This document shows, one piece after another, positions 17,179 through 25,583 of a stretch of 64,000 nucleotides of DNA. Made by a program: the position numbers and the translations under genes. The DNA lies in assembly GCF_014199415.1 (NCBI RefSeq), contig NZ_JACIJN010000002.1:465893-529892 (forward strand), written 5' to 3'. The DNA is from Sphingomonas endophytica (GTDB taxonomy: Bacteria > Pseudomonadota > Alphaproteobacteria > Sphingomonadales > Sphingomonadaceae). The stretch's first letter is position 1; every line of letters begins with the position of its first letter. A model generated the notes under the pieces. The model was not told the DNA's origin. It made no database searches and worked only from the letters and a program-made list of their open reading frames with translations.

Positions 17179-17310
17179 ATGGCGGTGCACATGCTCGACC
17201 TGATGACCTCGCCCAAGCTGCTGGCGCAGGCCAAGAGCTATTTCAACGATGTGCAATTGAAGACCGACAGCCATGCGCCGCTGATCACCGCGCAGGACAA
17301 GCCGCAACTA
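17179..17310 (+). pseudogene. C-terminal remnant of an M20D/AbgB-type amidohydrolase
   Basis: The first ~43 codons of an open frame that runs into the next gene read VHMLDLMTSPKLLAQAKSYF and continue to a PLITAQDKPQL ending. That pattern (LDLxTxPxLLxxAKxxF, then PLI and DxP) matches the extreme C-terminus of p-aminobenzoyl-glutamate-hydrolase-like amidohydrolases as I recall them. Nothing resembling the rest of such an enzyme precedes it: the frame is closed by a TGA at 17164 and the divergent metalloprotease begins at 17137. Read as a decayed 3' scrap. Recognition is by pattern only. Confidence 0.55.
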
Positions 17311-17439
17311 TCCCGATCTGCCTGCGCCGGTCGCTCCAGCGTCGCAATGATCGCGGACGCGGTCGGGCTATGGAGTCGGGACGGGCGACGTGGCGTGCGC
17401 CGCCTTGATCTTCCGGCCGGGATCGGCTTGCTGCGGTGG

Positions 17440-17961
17440 ATGATGCGCGATCGATTCTGGCTGCTGACGGCGGCGCTGTGCCTCGCGTCTCCGGCCGCCG
17501 CCGACCCGGCGCAGGACCGCGCCGCGATCCTGACCCTGGTGGCGCAGATGGAGCAGGCCTGGAACCGCGGCGACTTCCGCGGTTACATGGCCGGGTTCAG
17601 CAATCCCGATGTCGTGTTCGTTTCCAGCGGCAGATTCCAGGACGGCTGGCAGGGAACGCTCGACCATTATGTGCGCGACTATGGCGGCTCGCCGCGGACG
17701 CGGGGGACGTTGCACTTCTACGACATGAAGATCGAGCTGCTCGCCGATGACGCGGCGATGCTGGTGGGTCGCTACCATCTCGAACGTCCGGTGCGCGCGG
17801 CGGAGGGGGTGAACACGCGGCTGTTCCGCAAGATCGCCGGGCGCTGGGTCATCACGCTCAACCACGTCTCCGCGCATGACGTCCCCAGCCGCCCGGCCGC
17901 GCCGGTCAGCGAGCGGGTGCCGTCCGCGCCAGCAGCCCGGCAAGATCCGCCTTCCAGTTGA
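17440..17961 (+). CDS. exported DUF4440/SnoaL-like protein
   Basis: A 173-residue protein with a signal peptide (MMRDRFWLLTAALCLASPAAA) and an NTF2-like fold: AILTLVAQMEQAWNRGDFRGYMAGF at the start and RLFRKIAGRWVITLNHVS at the end, the pattern of DUF4440 proteins. These are small ligand-binding or catalytic alpha-beta barrels of unknown role in most cases. The frame is open back to 17179, but the signal peptide sets the start at 17440 (or the next ATG at 17443). The 3' end overlaps the convergent alpha/beta hydrolase by 56 bases and encodes a low-complexity Pro/Ala tail. Confidence 0.78.
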   Translation: MMRDRFWLLTAALCLASPAAADPAQDRAAILTLVAQMEQAWNRGDFRGYMAGFSNPDVVFVSSGRFQDGWQGTLDHYVRDYGGSPRTRGTLHFYDMKIELLADDAAMLVGRYHLERPVRAAEGVNTRLFRKIAGRWVITLNHVSAHDVPSRPAAPVSERVPSAPAARQDPPSS

Positions 17962-19021
17962 CGGCCCAGGTGTGGGTGCCGTGGCCATGCGTATCGGCGG
18001 TCTCGGGAATCAGGCGGAAGCGGGCGTTCTTCATCCGGCGTACCGCCTGCGCAGGATAGTCGAGGTTGCGCGGGTTGATGAAGTCGTCGGCCGAATTGAT
18101 CCAGACCAGCGGCGCGGTGATGGCCGCGAGCTTGGCCGAGGGATCGTAGGTCCGCGACGCGTCGACCTGATAGATCAGGTCGTTGGCGTCGAGCCGCGAC
18201 AGCGCCGTGGCGACACGCTCCTGCGCGAAGTCCGCCGCCGCGTCGCGATCGGGATAGAGGGTCTGCAGGTTGAGCGGGGCGGCGCCGGCGATGAACAGCG
18301 CGGTCTGCGCGGTCCGCAGGCCTTGCAGCGGCTGCTCCCGGTAATCGCCGCCGGCCCAGGCCGGGTCGGCCTTGATCCCGTCGATCAGCAATTGCCGCCA
18401 TATGCGGTTCAACCCGGCGATCGGCACCGGCTCGCACGCCAGCGGCATCAGCGCGCGCGCGAAATCGGGATGCGTCTCTCCCCACATCAGGCTGTGCATA
18501 CAGCCCATCGACGTGCCCATGATCAGCCGCATCCGGTTGATGCCGAGGCCGTCGTGGAGCAGCCGGTATTGCGCGTCGACCATGTCGGCATAGTCGTAGC
18601 GCGGAAAGTGCATCCGCTGTCCGTCGGACGGTTTGGAAGAGCCGCCGTGGCCGATGCCGTCGGGCAGGATGATCCAGTAACGGCGGATGTCGAGCGGCTG
18701 TCCCGGGCCATAGAGTTCGTCGGCGAATTGCGGGACAAGGAATTGCTTGCCGGTCCCGCCGGTGCCGTGGAGCACCATGACGGCATTGTCGATCTCGCCG
18801 CGGGCATTGCGATGCGGCTGGCCGAGCATGCTGTAGTGGATCCGCAACTCGGGCAGGGTTTCGCCGGACGCGAAGCGGAAATCCTTGATGACGAAATCCG
18901 CTTCGCGGACCGGCCATCGCGCGGCCGGCGCGGCCGGAGGGCTCGCCGCGGCGAGCGGGGGAACGGCAGGGCCGGCGGTCGTGGCGGCCTGAAGCGCCAG
19001 CAGCGAGAGCAAGTGCAGCAT
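17906..19021 (-). CDS. alpha/beta hydrolase, homoserine O-acetyltransferase-like fold, exported
   Basis: A 371-residue alpha/beta hydrolase. The N-terminus is hydrophobic and Ala/Pro-rich, consistent with a signal peptide. The oxyanion region VLHGTGGTGKQF and the nucleophile elbow GTSMGCMHSLMW are visible, and the catalytic Asp and His are likely in WINSADDFINP and DTHGHGTHTW near the C-terminus. The lid and length match the MetX-like branch, but an exported member without met genes is more likely an esterase or acyltransferase of unknown substrate. ATG at 19019-19021; the Shine-Dalgarno is weak. The next gene upstream on the same strand ends 54 bases away. Confidence 0.85.
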   Translation of the reverse strand: MLHLLSLLALQAATTAGPAVPPLAAASPPAAPAARWPVREADFVIKDFRFASGETLPELRIHYSMLGQPHRNARGEIDNAVMVLHGTGGTGKQFLVPQFADELYGPGQPLDIRRYWIILPDGIGHGGSSKPSDGQRMHFPRYDYADMVDAQYRLLHDGLGINRMRLIMGTSMGCMHSLMWGETHPDFARALMPLACEPVPIAGLNRIWRQLLIDGIKADPAWAGGDYREQPLQGLRTAQTALFIAGAAPLNLQTLYPDRDAAADFAQERVATALSRLDANDLIYQVDASRTYDPSAKLAAITAPLVWINSADDFINPRNLDYPAQAVRRMKNARFRLIPETADTHGHGTHTWAVNWKADLAGLLARTAPAR

Positions 19022-19075
19022 CCGGCTGGTTTGCCCGGCCAGGTCGCGAATGCCAAGCCGTTCAGATCCGCGCGT

Positions 19076-20779
19076 TTATCCGCCGACGATGTCGATACGC
19101 GCTGCCGCGGCGTCGCCCGACGGCCGTGCGGCGACGGCGATTACGCCGCCGCCCTCGAAGCGCCATGCACCCGCCGCACTGTCGATCAGAAGATCCAGCG
19201 CCAGCTCGACGCAGCGTACGTCGGGCAGATGGAACGCCACGCCTGTCGGCATCGAGCCGGTGGCGATGGTGAAGTGCGGGGCATCCGTCGTTCGCCTGGC
19301 GTCGGCGCGAAGCTCGAATACCGCCCATGGCGCGATCGCGGCGCGGTCCGGCGCTGCGGTTTCGTCGATGACATGCCGGAGCGCGCGGCGCGCGCAGACG
19401 TCCGCGACGAGAGCGCACGACGCATGATCGCCGACGATGAGCAGCGGGCGCCCCGTGACCGGCATCGTTTCCGCTTCCGCTGCCCGTCCGCCGTAGAGCA
19501 GCCGGTCGGGGCGTCGCCACCAGCCGGGCGTCGCGGTGACGGGATGGCGTGGCGCTGCGCGCGGCAAGGCGCGCCACAACGAAGCAAGCGCGGTCGGCCG
19601 CGGCGTGCCCGAAGAAAGGTCGAACACGCCCGGCTCGTACGTCTCGCCCTCGGTCAGCAGCGTGTTCCAGCCATAGCTGCCCAGCAGCGACCAGGCGGTG
19701 ACGGCGCGCACGTCGATCCCGGCGTCGCGCGCCGCCACCGCCACGTCCCATGCCTCGGCCGCCCAGCGTAGCTGTTCCTCGCGCGTCGAGCCGTTATGCA
19801 CTTCGGTGATCGCGATCGGTATCGCATAGCGCGCCCATGCGTCGCGCAACGCATTGGCGAAACCGTCCGGGGGCGGGTCCAGCACGCGCACCGCTTCGGT
19901 GTCGGCATAAGCGAGATGCCCGTTTCCGCCGTGCAGATGCGCGGGGTAGCGCGCGAGCCGATGATCGAGGAAGCGGTCGCTCGTCAGATAATGGTTCAGG
20001 CCGAGGATGTCGGGCGGGCAGGGATCGTCGGCGATGCGGCGGGCGCGCTCGCCCAGCCCGAGGCGAACCAGCGTTTCCCAGAGCGGGTGATGCCGGTCGA
20101 CGCGACCGGCGAGCAGGTCCCAGCTCGCCCACCGCCGCAGATTGTCATGCTCGGCCTGCGCCATGACGGGGGCGGTGGCGTAGGTGCGGCCGAGATCCTC
20201 GGTCTGGATCAACCGCGCCGTTGGCGTGACGCGCCGGATCGCGCGCATCGCGGCGCGTGTCGCATCGATCTGGTTGAGCAGCGCCCGCCAGAACGCGTGT
20301 TCGCTGCGTTGGTGCGGATACCAGTGACCGTAGAGCGCCGAGAAGCGCGCGGTGGTCAGCGGTTCGTTGACCGGGGTCCAGTCCTCCACCCAGTCATAGC
20401 GTTCGGCGACCCGCCCGGCGAACTGGCCGAGCCCCTCAGCGAACCCGTCGTCCAGCAGGTCGGTGTGCGGCGGCCCGCTGCCGTGGTGGACGAGGCCGAC
20501 GATCGGGCGGATGCCCAGCGTCCGCAGGCGGGCGAGGCGCGCGTCCGGCCACGACCAGTCGGGGGTGGCGCCGGGCGCGCGGAGCGTCCGTTCCCACAAC
20601 ACCGGGTGGCGGATCGCGCTCAGCCCGAGCGCCGCGAACAGGTCGAGGTCGCCGATGCGCTGTTGATGGCCGCTGAGGATCGTCTGGTCGCGGTATTCGT
20701 CGCGCGTCCGGTTGACGGTGCATTCGGCGCCGCCCCATGTTTCGAGCGGCGGCAGCGGCGTGGCGCGCGTCCGGGTCAT
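19076..20779 (-). CDS. GH1-like glycosidase fused to a shortened RmlD-like domain
   Basis: A 567-residue protein. Residues 1 to about 430 form a family-1-type (beta/alpha)8 barrel: WTPVNEP gives the acid/base Glu139 and AITEVHNG gives the nucleophile position Glu326, a divergent form of the ITENG motif. Residues ~439-567 start with RPLLIVGDHASCALVADVCA, a Rossmann-like opening, and end with ELALDLLIDSAAGAWRFEGG, which resembles the end of dTDP-4-dehydrorhamnose reductase (RmlD). An RmlD domain is normally about 290 residues, so the centre appears deleted. The start overlaps the stop of the receiver-like gene by 4 bases (ATGA). With the upstream UDP-galactopyranose mutase fusion it probably acts on surface polysaccharide. 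Confidence 0.82.
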   Translation of the reverse strand: MTRTRATPLPPLETWGGAECTVNRTRDEYRDQTILSGHQQRIGDLDLFAALGLSAIRHPVLWERTLRAPGATPDWSWPDARLARLRTLGIRPIVGLVHHGSGPPHTDLLDDGFAEGLGQFAGRVAERYDWVEDWTPVNEPLTTARFSALYGHWYPHQRSEHAFWRALLNQIDATRAAMRAIRRVTPTARLIQTEDLGRTYATAPVMAQAEHDNLRRWASWDLLAGRVDRHHPLWETLVRLGLGERARRIADDPCPPDILGLNHYLTSDRFLDHRLARYPAHLHGGNGHLAYADTEAVRVLDPPPDGFANALRDAWARYAIPIAITEVHNGSTREEQLRWAAEAWDVAVAARDAGIDVRAVTAWSLLGSYGWNTLLTEGETYEPGVFDLSSGTPRPTALASLWRALPRAAPRHPVTATPGWWRRPDRLLYGGRAAEAETMPVTGRPLLIVGDHASCALVADVCARRALRHVIDETAAPDRAAIAPWAVFELRADARRTTDAPHFTIATGSMPTGVAFHLPDVRCVELALDLLIDSAAGAWRFEGGGVIAVAARPSGDAAAARIDIVGG

Positions 20780-21162
20780 GCGCGCAGCCGTTGGTCGTGC
20801 CGGTGCCCGAGCATGTCGCGGATCGCCTCCACCACCTGGAACGCGGCATAGGGCACCGCAAGACTGCGGAGCAGGCCAACCGCCGGCAACGGCAAGGCGG
20901 AGGCGGAATGGACCACCAACACCGCCAGCGCGCCGCGCGCGGCGGCGTCGATCAGGCGGTGGCCGTCGGTCGCCTGCACGATCTGGCTCACCACCGCCGC
21001 ATCGAGCGGTGGCGGGCCGGTCAGCGCAGCGTCGCCGGCGGCCGACGGATCGACGAGGATCGCGCCGGCGGCGGCCAGCACCGCCGACAGATAGGCTTTC
21101 TGGAAGCCGTCCTCATGCGCGACAAGGACGCGGACCCCGGCAAGCTCATGGGCGATCAGCAT
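20776..21162 (-). CDS. degenerate response-regulator receiver-like protein
   Basis: A 128-residue single-domain protein with the alternating beta-alpha pattern of a CheY-like receiver: VRVLVAHEDGFQKAYLSAVL opens it with an acidic pocket (His-Glu-Asp) and AVLVVHSAS supplies the usual Ser/Thr strand. The phosphoacceptor strand reads DAAVVSQIVQATDG, with Ser where Asp is expected, and the conserved Lys-Pro near the end is replaced by VPYAAF. It therefore looks like a pseudoreceiver that cannot be phosphorylated in the usual way. It lies 12 bases after the mutase fusion and overlaps the GH1-like gene by 4 bases, so it is translationally embedded in that unit. Confidence 0.7.
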   Translation of the reverse strand: MLIAHELAGVRVLVAHEDGFQKAYLSAVLAAAGAILVDPSAAGDAALTGPPPLDAAVVSQIVQATDGHRLIDAAARGALAVLVVHSASALPLPAVGLLRSLAVPYAAFQVVEAIRDMLGHRHDQRLRA

Positions 21163-21174
21163 CGCGCGCGCCCT

Positions 21175-23448
21175 TCATTCGGCGGCCGTCGCCATTGTCG
21201 CTTCGTCCTGACGCGCCTGCCAGCGCCGCCAGCTTGCCAGCGCCTGACCGACGACCTGGTCCATATTGTAATAGCGATAGGTGGCGAGCCGTCCGACGAA
21301 CAGGACGTCGGGCTCGGCGAGCGTCAGCGCTTCGTAGCGCTTGAACAGCGCCTGGTTCTCCGGGCGCGGGATCGGGTAATAAGGATCACCGGTCGGCGAG
21401 GGGTATTCGTAGGTGACGCTGGTCACCGGCGATTGTTGGCCGGTCAGATGCTTGTACTCGGTCACTCTCGTGTACGGCACGGCCTCGTCCGGATAATTGA
21501 CGACGGCGACCTGCTGATGCTGCGCGACCGGCAGCGTGCGATGCTCGAAGCGCAGCGATCGATACGGCAGCGGGCCGTAGCGCTGACCGAAATATTCGTC
21601 GATCGGCCCGGTGAAGACGAGCAGGTCGTAGGTGACCGCATCCTTGATCGTCGCGAAATCGGTGCCGAGCCGCAGCGTGATGTTCGGATGGTCGAGCATC
21701 GCCGCGAACATCGCGGTATAGCCCTTGTCCGGCATCGCCTGATAGGTGTCGGTGAAATAGCGATCGTCGGTGCAGGTTCGCGTCGGGACGCGCGCCGTGA
21801 CCGCCTTGTCCAGCTCCGACGGGTCGAGCCCCCATTGCTTGCGCGTATAGCCGCGGAAGAACAGGCGGTAGAGTTCCTGCCCGACCGACGAGACGACGAC
21901 GTCTTCAGAGGTGCGGATCGTCTCCACCGGCTCGGCGCGCGCCGCCAGGAAGGCGGCGGCGTCGGCCTCGGTCTCCAGCCCCGCATCGAACAGCGTGTTG
22001 AGCGTGGTGCGATTGATCGGAACGGGAACCTGATGCCCGCGCACGTCGGCGAGGACGCGGTGCTCGTACGGGCGCCATCCGGTGAACCGCGACAGATACT
22101 CGAACACGTCGGCGGAGTTGGTGTGGAAGATGTGCGGGCCGTATTGGTGGATCAGGATTCCGGCGGCGTCCGCGACGTCATAGGCATTCCCTGCGATATG
22201 CGGTCGCCGGTCGACAACGAGGACGCGCCGGCCGCTCCCGGCGGCCAGCCGCTCCGCCATCACCGCCCCGGCAAAGCCGGCGCCGACCACCAGACAGTCG
22301 TAATGTTCGGAGGTGGCGGCAGGCAGATACGGCGCGATCGCCGCCAGCATCGCGGCGGCGGTGTCGTCCCACGACGTCGCGGCGAGCAAGGCATCGGCAG
22401 CGTCGCGCCACGCACGATCCGGGCCGCGGGCGAGCGCCAGCGCCGCGTCGCAGGCCGCGACGAAGTCCGGTCCGGCAGGTGCGATCCGGACGGCGGCGAC
22501 CTCGCCATAGTGGCGGACGACATCGGTGACCGGCGTCGAGACGACCGGGCGACCGGCGGCGAGATATTCCGGCGTCTTGGTCGGGCTGATGAAGCGCGTC
22601 GCCTCGTTGATCGCGAAGGGCATCAACGCCACGTCCCACCGCGCGATCGTGGCGGGCAACGCGTCATAGGAACGTGCGCCGGGATAATGGAGGTTCGCGC
22701 GGCGCGGCAGGTCGGCGGGATCGATCTTCACCACCGGGCCGACGACCTCGATCGTCCAGCCGGGGCGTGCATCGGCAAGCGTGGCGAGCAGCGCCAGATC
22801 CATCCGTTCGTCGATCACGCCGAAGAAGCCGAACACGGGCGCGGCGTGATCGTCACGATCACCGGTACGCGCCGCGGCGAAGTGGGGAACGTCGACGCTC
22901 GACGGAAAGGCGTGGACGCTGGCGTGCCGGCCGCGTTTCGCCTCGTACAGGCTCCAGCCGCCGGTGAACACGAGATCGGCCGCCGCCAGCAGCTCGTCTT
23001 CGAGTTGCAGCAAGTGCGGCGGCGCGAACCGGAAGGCGGAAAGCTCGTCCATGCAATCGTAGACGGTGCATGCCGCGACGACATCGCGCGAGAACGCCAG
23101 CATCATCGGCGTATAATACCAGCGCACGCTCACCGGCGGCTCCTCGGCAAGGAAGCCGTCGAGCAGGCTTGCGAGCGTCAGCCGGGTGGCCTCCTCATCC
23201 AGCCCGTCCGGCACGTGCGGCGTGACGACCCGGATACCGCCCGATCGGGTCTGTACCCGAAGGCATGGCGCGGCGGTGGCACCGACCTCCGCTTCCTCCC
23301 ACACCACGACAGCGAAACGGCGTGCCAGGCGTGTCAGCAGATGTTGCGGTCGCTGGAAGACGAAGTCCCACCGCAAGTGGGAAAAGCAGAGCAGAAGCTC
23401 GCCATTGCCGATGGTCGAAGAGGGGGTAGTTTGTGCCACGGCAGACAT
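21175..23448 (-). CDS. glycosyltransferase-UDP-galactopyranose mutase fusion
   Basis: A 757-residue two-domain protein. Residues 1 to ~378 are a GT-B-type glycosyltransferase (WDFVFQRPQHLLTRLARRF near the N-terminus, FGFFGVIDERMDLALL, then FISPTKTPEYLAAGRPVVST as the donor-binding region). Residues 381-757 are a UDP-galactopyranose mutase (Glf): CLVVGAGFAGAVMAERLA binds FAD, and HIAGNAYD, YGPHIFHTNS, YTRKQWG and YRYYNMDQVVGQAL are Glf hallmarks. The mutase converts UDP-Galp to UDP-Galf, and the fused transferase may use it or a related sugar directly. No linker repeat is seen. Starts at ATG 23446-23448, first of a three-gene unit; a 311-base AT-richer gap lies upstream. Confidence 0.93.
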   Translation of the reverse strand: MSAVAQTTPSSTIGNGELLLCFSHLRWDFVFQRPQHLLTRLARRFAVVVWEEAEVGATAAPCLRVQTRSGGIRVVTPHVPDGLDEEATRLTLASLLDGFLAEEPPVSVRWYYTPMMLAFSRDVVAACTVYDCMDELSAFRFAPPHLLQLEDELLAAADLVFTGGWSLYEAKRGRHASVHAFPSSVDVPHFAAARTGDRDDHAAPVFGFFGVIDERMDLALLATLADARPGWTIEVVGPVVKIDPADLPRRANLHYPGARSYDALPATIARWDVALMPFAINEATRFISPTKTPEYLAAGRPVVSTPVTDVVRHYGEVAAVRIAPAGPDFVAACDAALALARGPDRAWRDAADALLAATSWDDTAAAMLAAIAPYLPAATSEHYDCLVVGAGFAGAVMAERLAAGSGRRVLVVDRRPHIAGNAYDVADAAGILIHQYGPHIFHTNSADVFEYLSRFTGWRPYEHRVLADVRGHQVPVPINRTTLNTLFDAGLETEADAAAFLAARAEPVETIRTSEDVVVSSVGQELYRLFFRGYTRKQWGLDPSELDKAVTARVPTRTCTDDRYFTDTYQAMPDKGYTAMFAAMLDHPNITLRLGTDFATIKDAVTYDLLVFTGPIDEYFGQRYGPLPYRSLRFEHRTLPVAQHQQVAVVNYPDEAVPYTRVTEYKHLTGQQSPVTSVTYEYPSPTGDPYYPIPRPENQALFKRYEALTLAEPDVLFVGRLATYRYYNMDQVVGQALASWRRWQARQDEATMATAAE

Positions 23449-23759
23449 CCGTATCTCCCAGCCGCCATTCGGCTCTCACCGGGCTAGCAGATCCTGAAGA
23501 CGTCGCTGGATGATCCGGATTAACAGTTTGGAATTCTTACTGTAACACTGATTAGATGTTCAGCAACATTTGCGGCAAACCAGACATGTTCCGAAAGGGT
23601 CTTCGAAGATCGCCCTAAGCGCACCGCGCCGATCGTGGTTCCGGCGGACGGCGCTGATATTACGTTGTCCTGGATCAATGCCGGTGCTTGCCGGCTGGGG
23701 CCGTCGACTTCATCGAGTGATGATGGGGACGGCGGCGACCGATAAAGGACGTGCGCCGC
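23449..23759. other. intergenic region, no gene seen
   Basis: A 311-base gap between the mutase fusion (transcribed leftwards) and the AraC gene (whose 3' end faces it). It contains an AT-richer patch at about 23515-23585 that is the likely promoter region for the mutase unit. Short open frames in it have no coding character. I could not assign -35/-10 elements with confidence. Confidence 0.5.
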
Positions 23760-24656
23760 TCAGAGCGCGATGGCCGCGGCGTGGAGGCGCTCGATATCGG
23801 TGCGCGGCGGCGCGCCGAACAGCCGCCGATACTCGCGGCTGAATTGCGACGGGCTCTCATAGCCGACCGCAAAGCCGGCCGTGCTCGCCGTGGCGCCACC
23901 CACCAGCATCAGCCGCCTCGCTTCCTGCAGCCGCAATTGTTTCTGATATTCCAGCGGCGTCATGCGGGTGATCGCCTTGAAGTGCGCGTGAAGCGAGGAG
24001 GCGCTCATGCCGGCCTCCGCGGCGACGTCGTCGATGCGGATCGGCGCGTCGAAGCGGCGGCGGATCGCGGCGATCGCGCGGCTGACCTGATTGAGATGGC
24101 TGCCGGCGGTCGCGACGTGGCGGAGCATCGCGCCATGCGGCCCGGTGAGCAGTCGGTACAGGATCTCGCGTTCGATCAGCGGCGCCAGCGCGCGGATCGT
24201 CGCGGGCCGGTCGAGCAGCGCGACCAGCCGGCACGCCGCGTCGATCAGGTCGGGGTCGCTCGGGTAGACGCCGAGCACCGGCAGGTCGGTGCGGGGCAGC
24301 GCACCGCCCTCGCTCACCATCAGGTCGGCGAGCATCGCAGGATCGAGGTCGATCTTGCAGCAGAGATAGGGTCGTTCGGGGCTGGCGTCGAGGACATGGC
24401 CGACCAGCGGCAGGTCGACCGAGACGAGCAGGTAATGCGCGGCATCATAGACGACGCTGTGCTCGCCGATCGACACGCGCTTCGATCCTTGCGCGATCAG
24501 GCAAAGCGACGCCTCGTAGACGGCGGGGGTGGGCGTGCTCGGCGCGTCGGCGCGGATCAGCGACAGCCGCGGCATCGCCGTGGTGCAGATGCCCGTGCCC
24601 ACGACATGCCGATCGATGACGGTGGCGAGTGCGGCGATCCGGTCCATGTCGATCAT
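23760..24656 (-). CDS. AraC-family transcriptional regulator
   Basis: A 298-residue regulator. Residues ~20-165 form an AraC_N-type cupin (ASLCLIAQGSKRVSIGE, then YLLVSVDLPLVGHV), as in the YqhC-like group that senses aldehydes or similar small molecules. The C-terminal ~100 residues hold two helix-turn-helices (IDDVAAEAGMSASSLHAHFK and AGFAVGYESPSQFSREYRRL). It is divergent from a short-chain dehydrogenase with a 139-base gap, the classical arrangement of this regulator class, so it probably activates that gene. ATG at 24654-24656 follows GAGGAAGG closely; the next in-frame ATG (24645-24647) is equally possible. Confidence 0.92.
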   Translation of the reverse strand: MIDMDRIAALATVIDRHVVGTGICTTAMPRLSLIRADAPSTPTPAVYEASLCLIAQGSKRVSIGEHSVVYDAAHYLLVSVDLPLVGHVLDASPERPYLCCKIDLDPAMLADLMVSEGGALPRTDLPVLGVYPSDPDLIDAACRLVALLDRPATIRALAPLIEREILYRLLTGPHGAMLRHVATAGSHLNQVSRAIAAIRRRFDAPIRIDDVAAEAGMSASSLHAHFKAITRMTPLEYQKQLRLQEARRLMLVGGATASTAGFAVGYESPSQFSREYRRLFGAPPRTDIERLHAAAIAL

Positions 24657-24795
24657 CCTTCCTCACCCGAGCGGCGCGAGCAAGCGCGCGGCCTGATTTC
24701 CGGAGGATCGTGCAAGCCGTTCGGACGATCGCGCTACCGCCCGACGCGGGTGCCGGACCATCTGTCTGCCGTCACGGCAATCAAAGGATAGCATC

Positions 24796-25521
24796 ATGGC
24801 AGGAAGCATCGACAAGGTCGTCCTCATCACGGGAGCGTCGAGCGGGATCGGTGAGGCAACCGCCCGCGAGCTGGCGAGCGCGGGTGCGCGGCTGTTCATC
24901 GGCGCGCGGCGCGGCGCGCGCCTGAAGGCACTGGCGGAAGAACTGGGCGAGACCGTCGCTTGGCGCGAACTCGACGTCACCGACGCCGCCGATGTCGAGG
25001 CGTTCGTCACGGCCGCCGACGCGCGGTTCGGGCGCGTCGACGTGCTGGTCAACAATGCGGGGGTGATGCCGCTGTCGCCGCTCGCCGCGCTCAAGCGTGA
25101 CGAGTGGAAGCGGATGATCGACGTCAACATCCATGGCGTCCTCAACGGGATCGCCGCGGTGCTGCCGCGGTTCGTGGCGCAGCAGCGCGGCCATGTCGTC
25201 AACGTCGCTTCGGTCGCGGCGCACATGGTGATGCCCACCGCTGCGGTCTATTGCGGCACCAAACATGCGGTGCGCGCGATCACCGAGGGGCTGCGGCAGG
25301 AGCATGACGAAATCCGCGCGACGTTGATCTCGCCGGGCGTGGTCGCCACCGACCTGGGGCACGACATCACCGATCCCGACGTGGCCGCGGCGCTGACCGG
25401 CTGGCGGAAGAAGTCGCTGACCCCGGACGCGATCGCACGCGCGGTCCGCTATGCGCTGGAGCAGCCCGAGGGCGTCGACATCAACGAGGTGATCGTCCGC
25501 CCGGTCGCCGCGGACATGTGA
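24796..25521 (+). CDS. short-chain dehydrogenase/reductase
   Basis: A 241-residue classical SDR. The NAD(P)-binding motif TGASSGIG lies at residues 12-19, NNAG in the middle, and the catalytic YxxxK at Tyr152/Lys156, with the preceding catalytic Ser in NVASVAAH. ARR at the end of beta-2 suggests NADP(H) preference. The substrate is unknown; in this context (AraC of YqhC type, FMN reductase next door) it may reduce reactive carbonyls. AAAGGA lies nine bases before the ATG. It is divergent from the AraC gene and convergent with the FMN reductase, 62 bases away. Confidence 0.93.
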   Translation: MAGSIDKVVLITGASSGIGEATARELASAGARLFIGARRGARLKALAEELGETVAWRELDVTDAADVEAFVTAADARFGRVDVLVNNAGVMPLSPLAALKRDEWKRMIDVNIHGVLNGIAAVLPRFVAQQRGHVVNVASVAAHMVMPTAAVYCGTKHAVRAITEGLRQEHDEIRATLISPGVVATDLGHDITDPDVAAALTGWRKKSLTPDAIARAVRYALEQPEGVDINEVIVRPVAADM

Positions 25522-25583
25522 GGCCATGGGGCGTGCCGGTGGTCGCGCCGGCACGCCCGCGCTCCCTTTGAACGCGGCGACGC

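Noticed and set aside
20737..23487. 916-codon plus-strand frame opposite the GT-Glf fusion
   Set aside because: No recognisable domain; the minus-strand Glf motifs are decisive.
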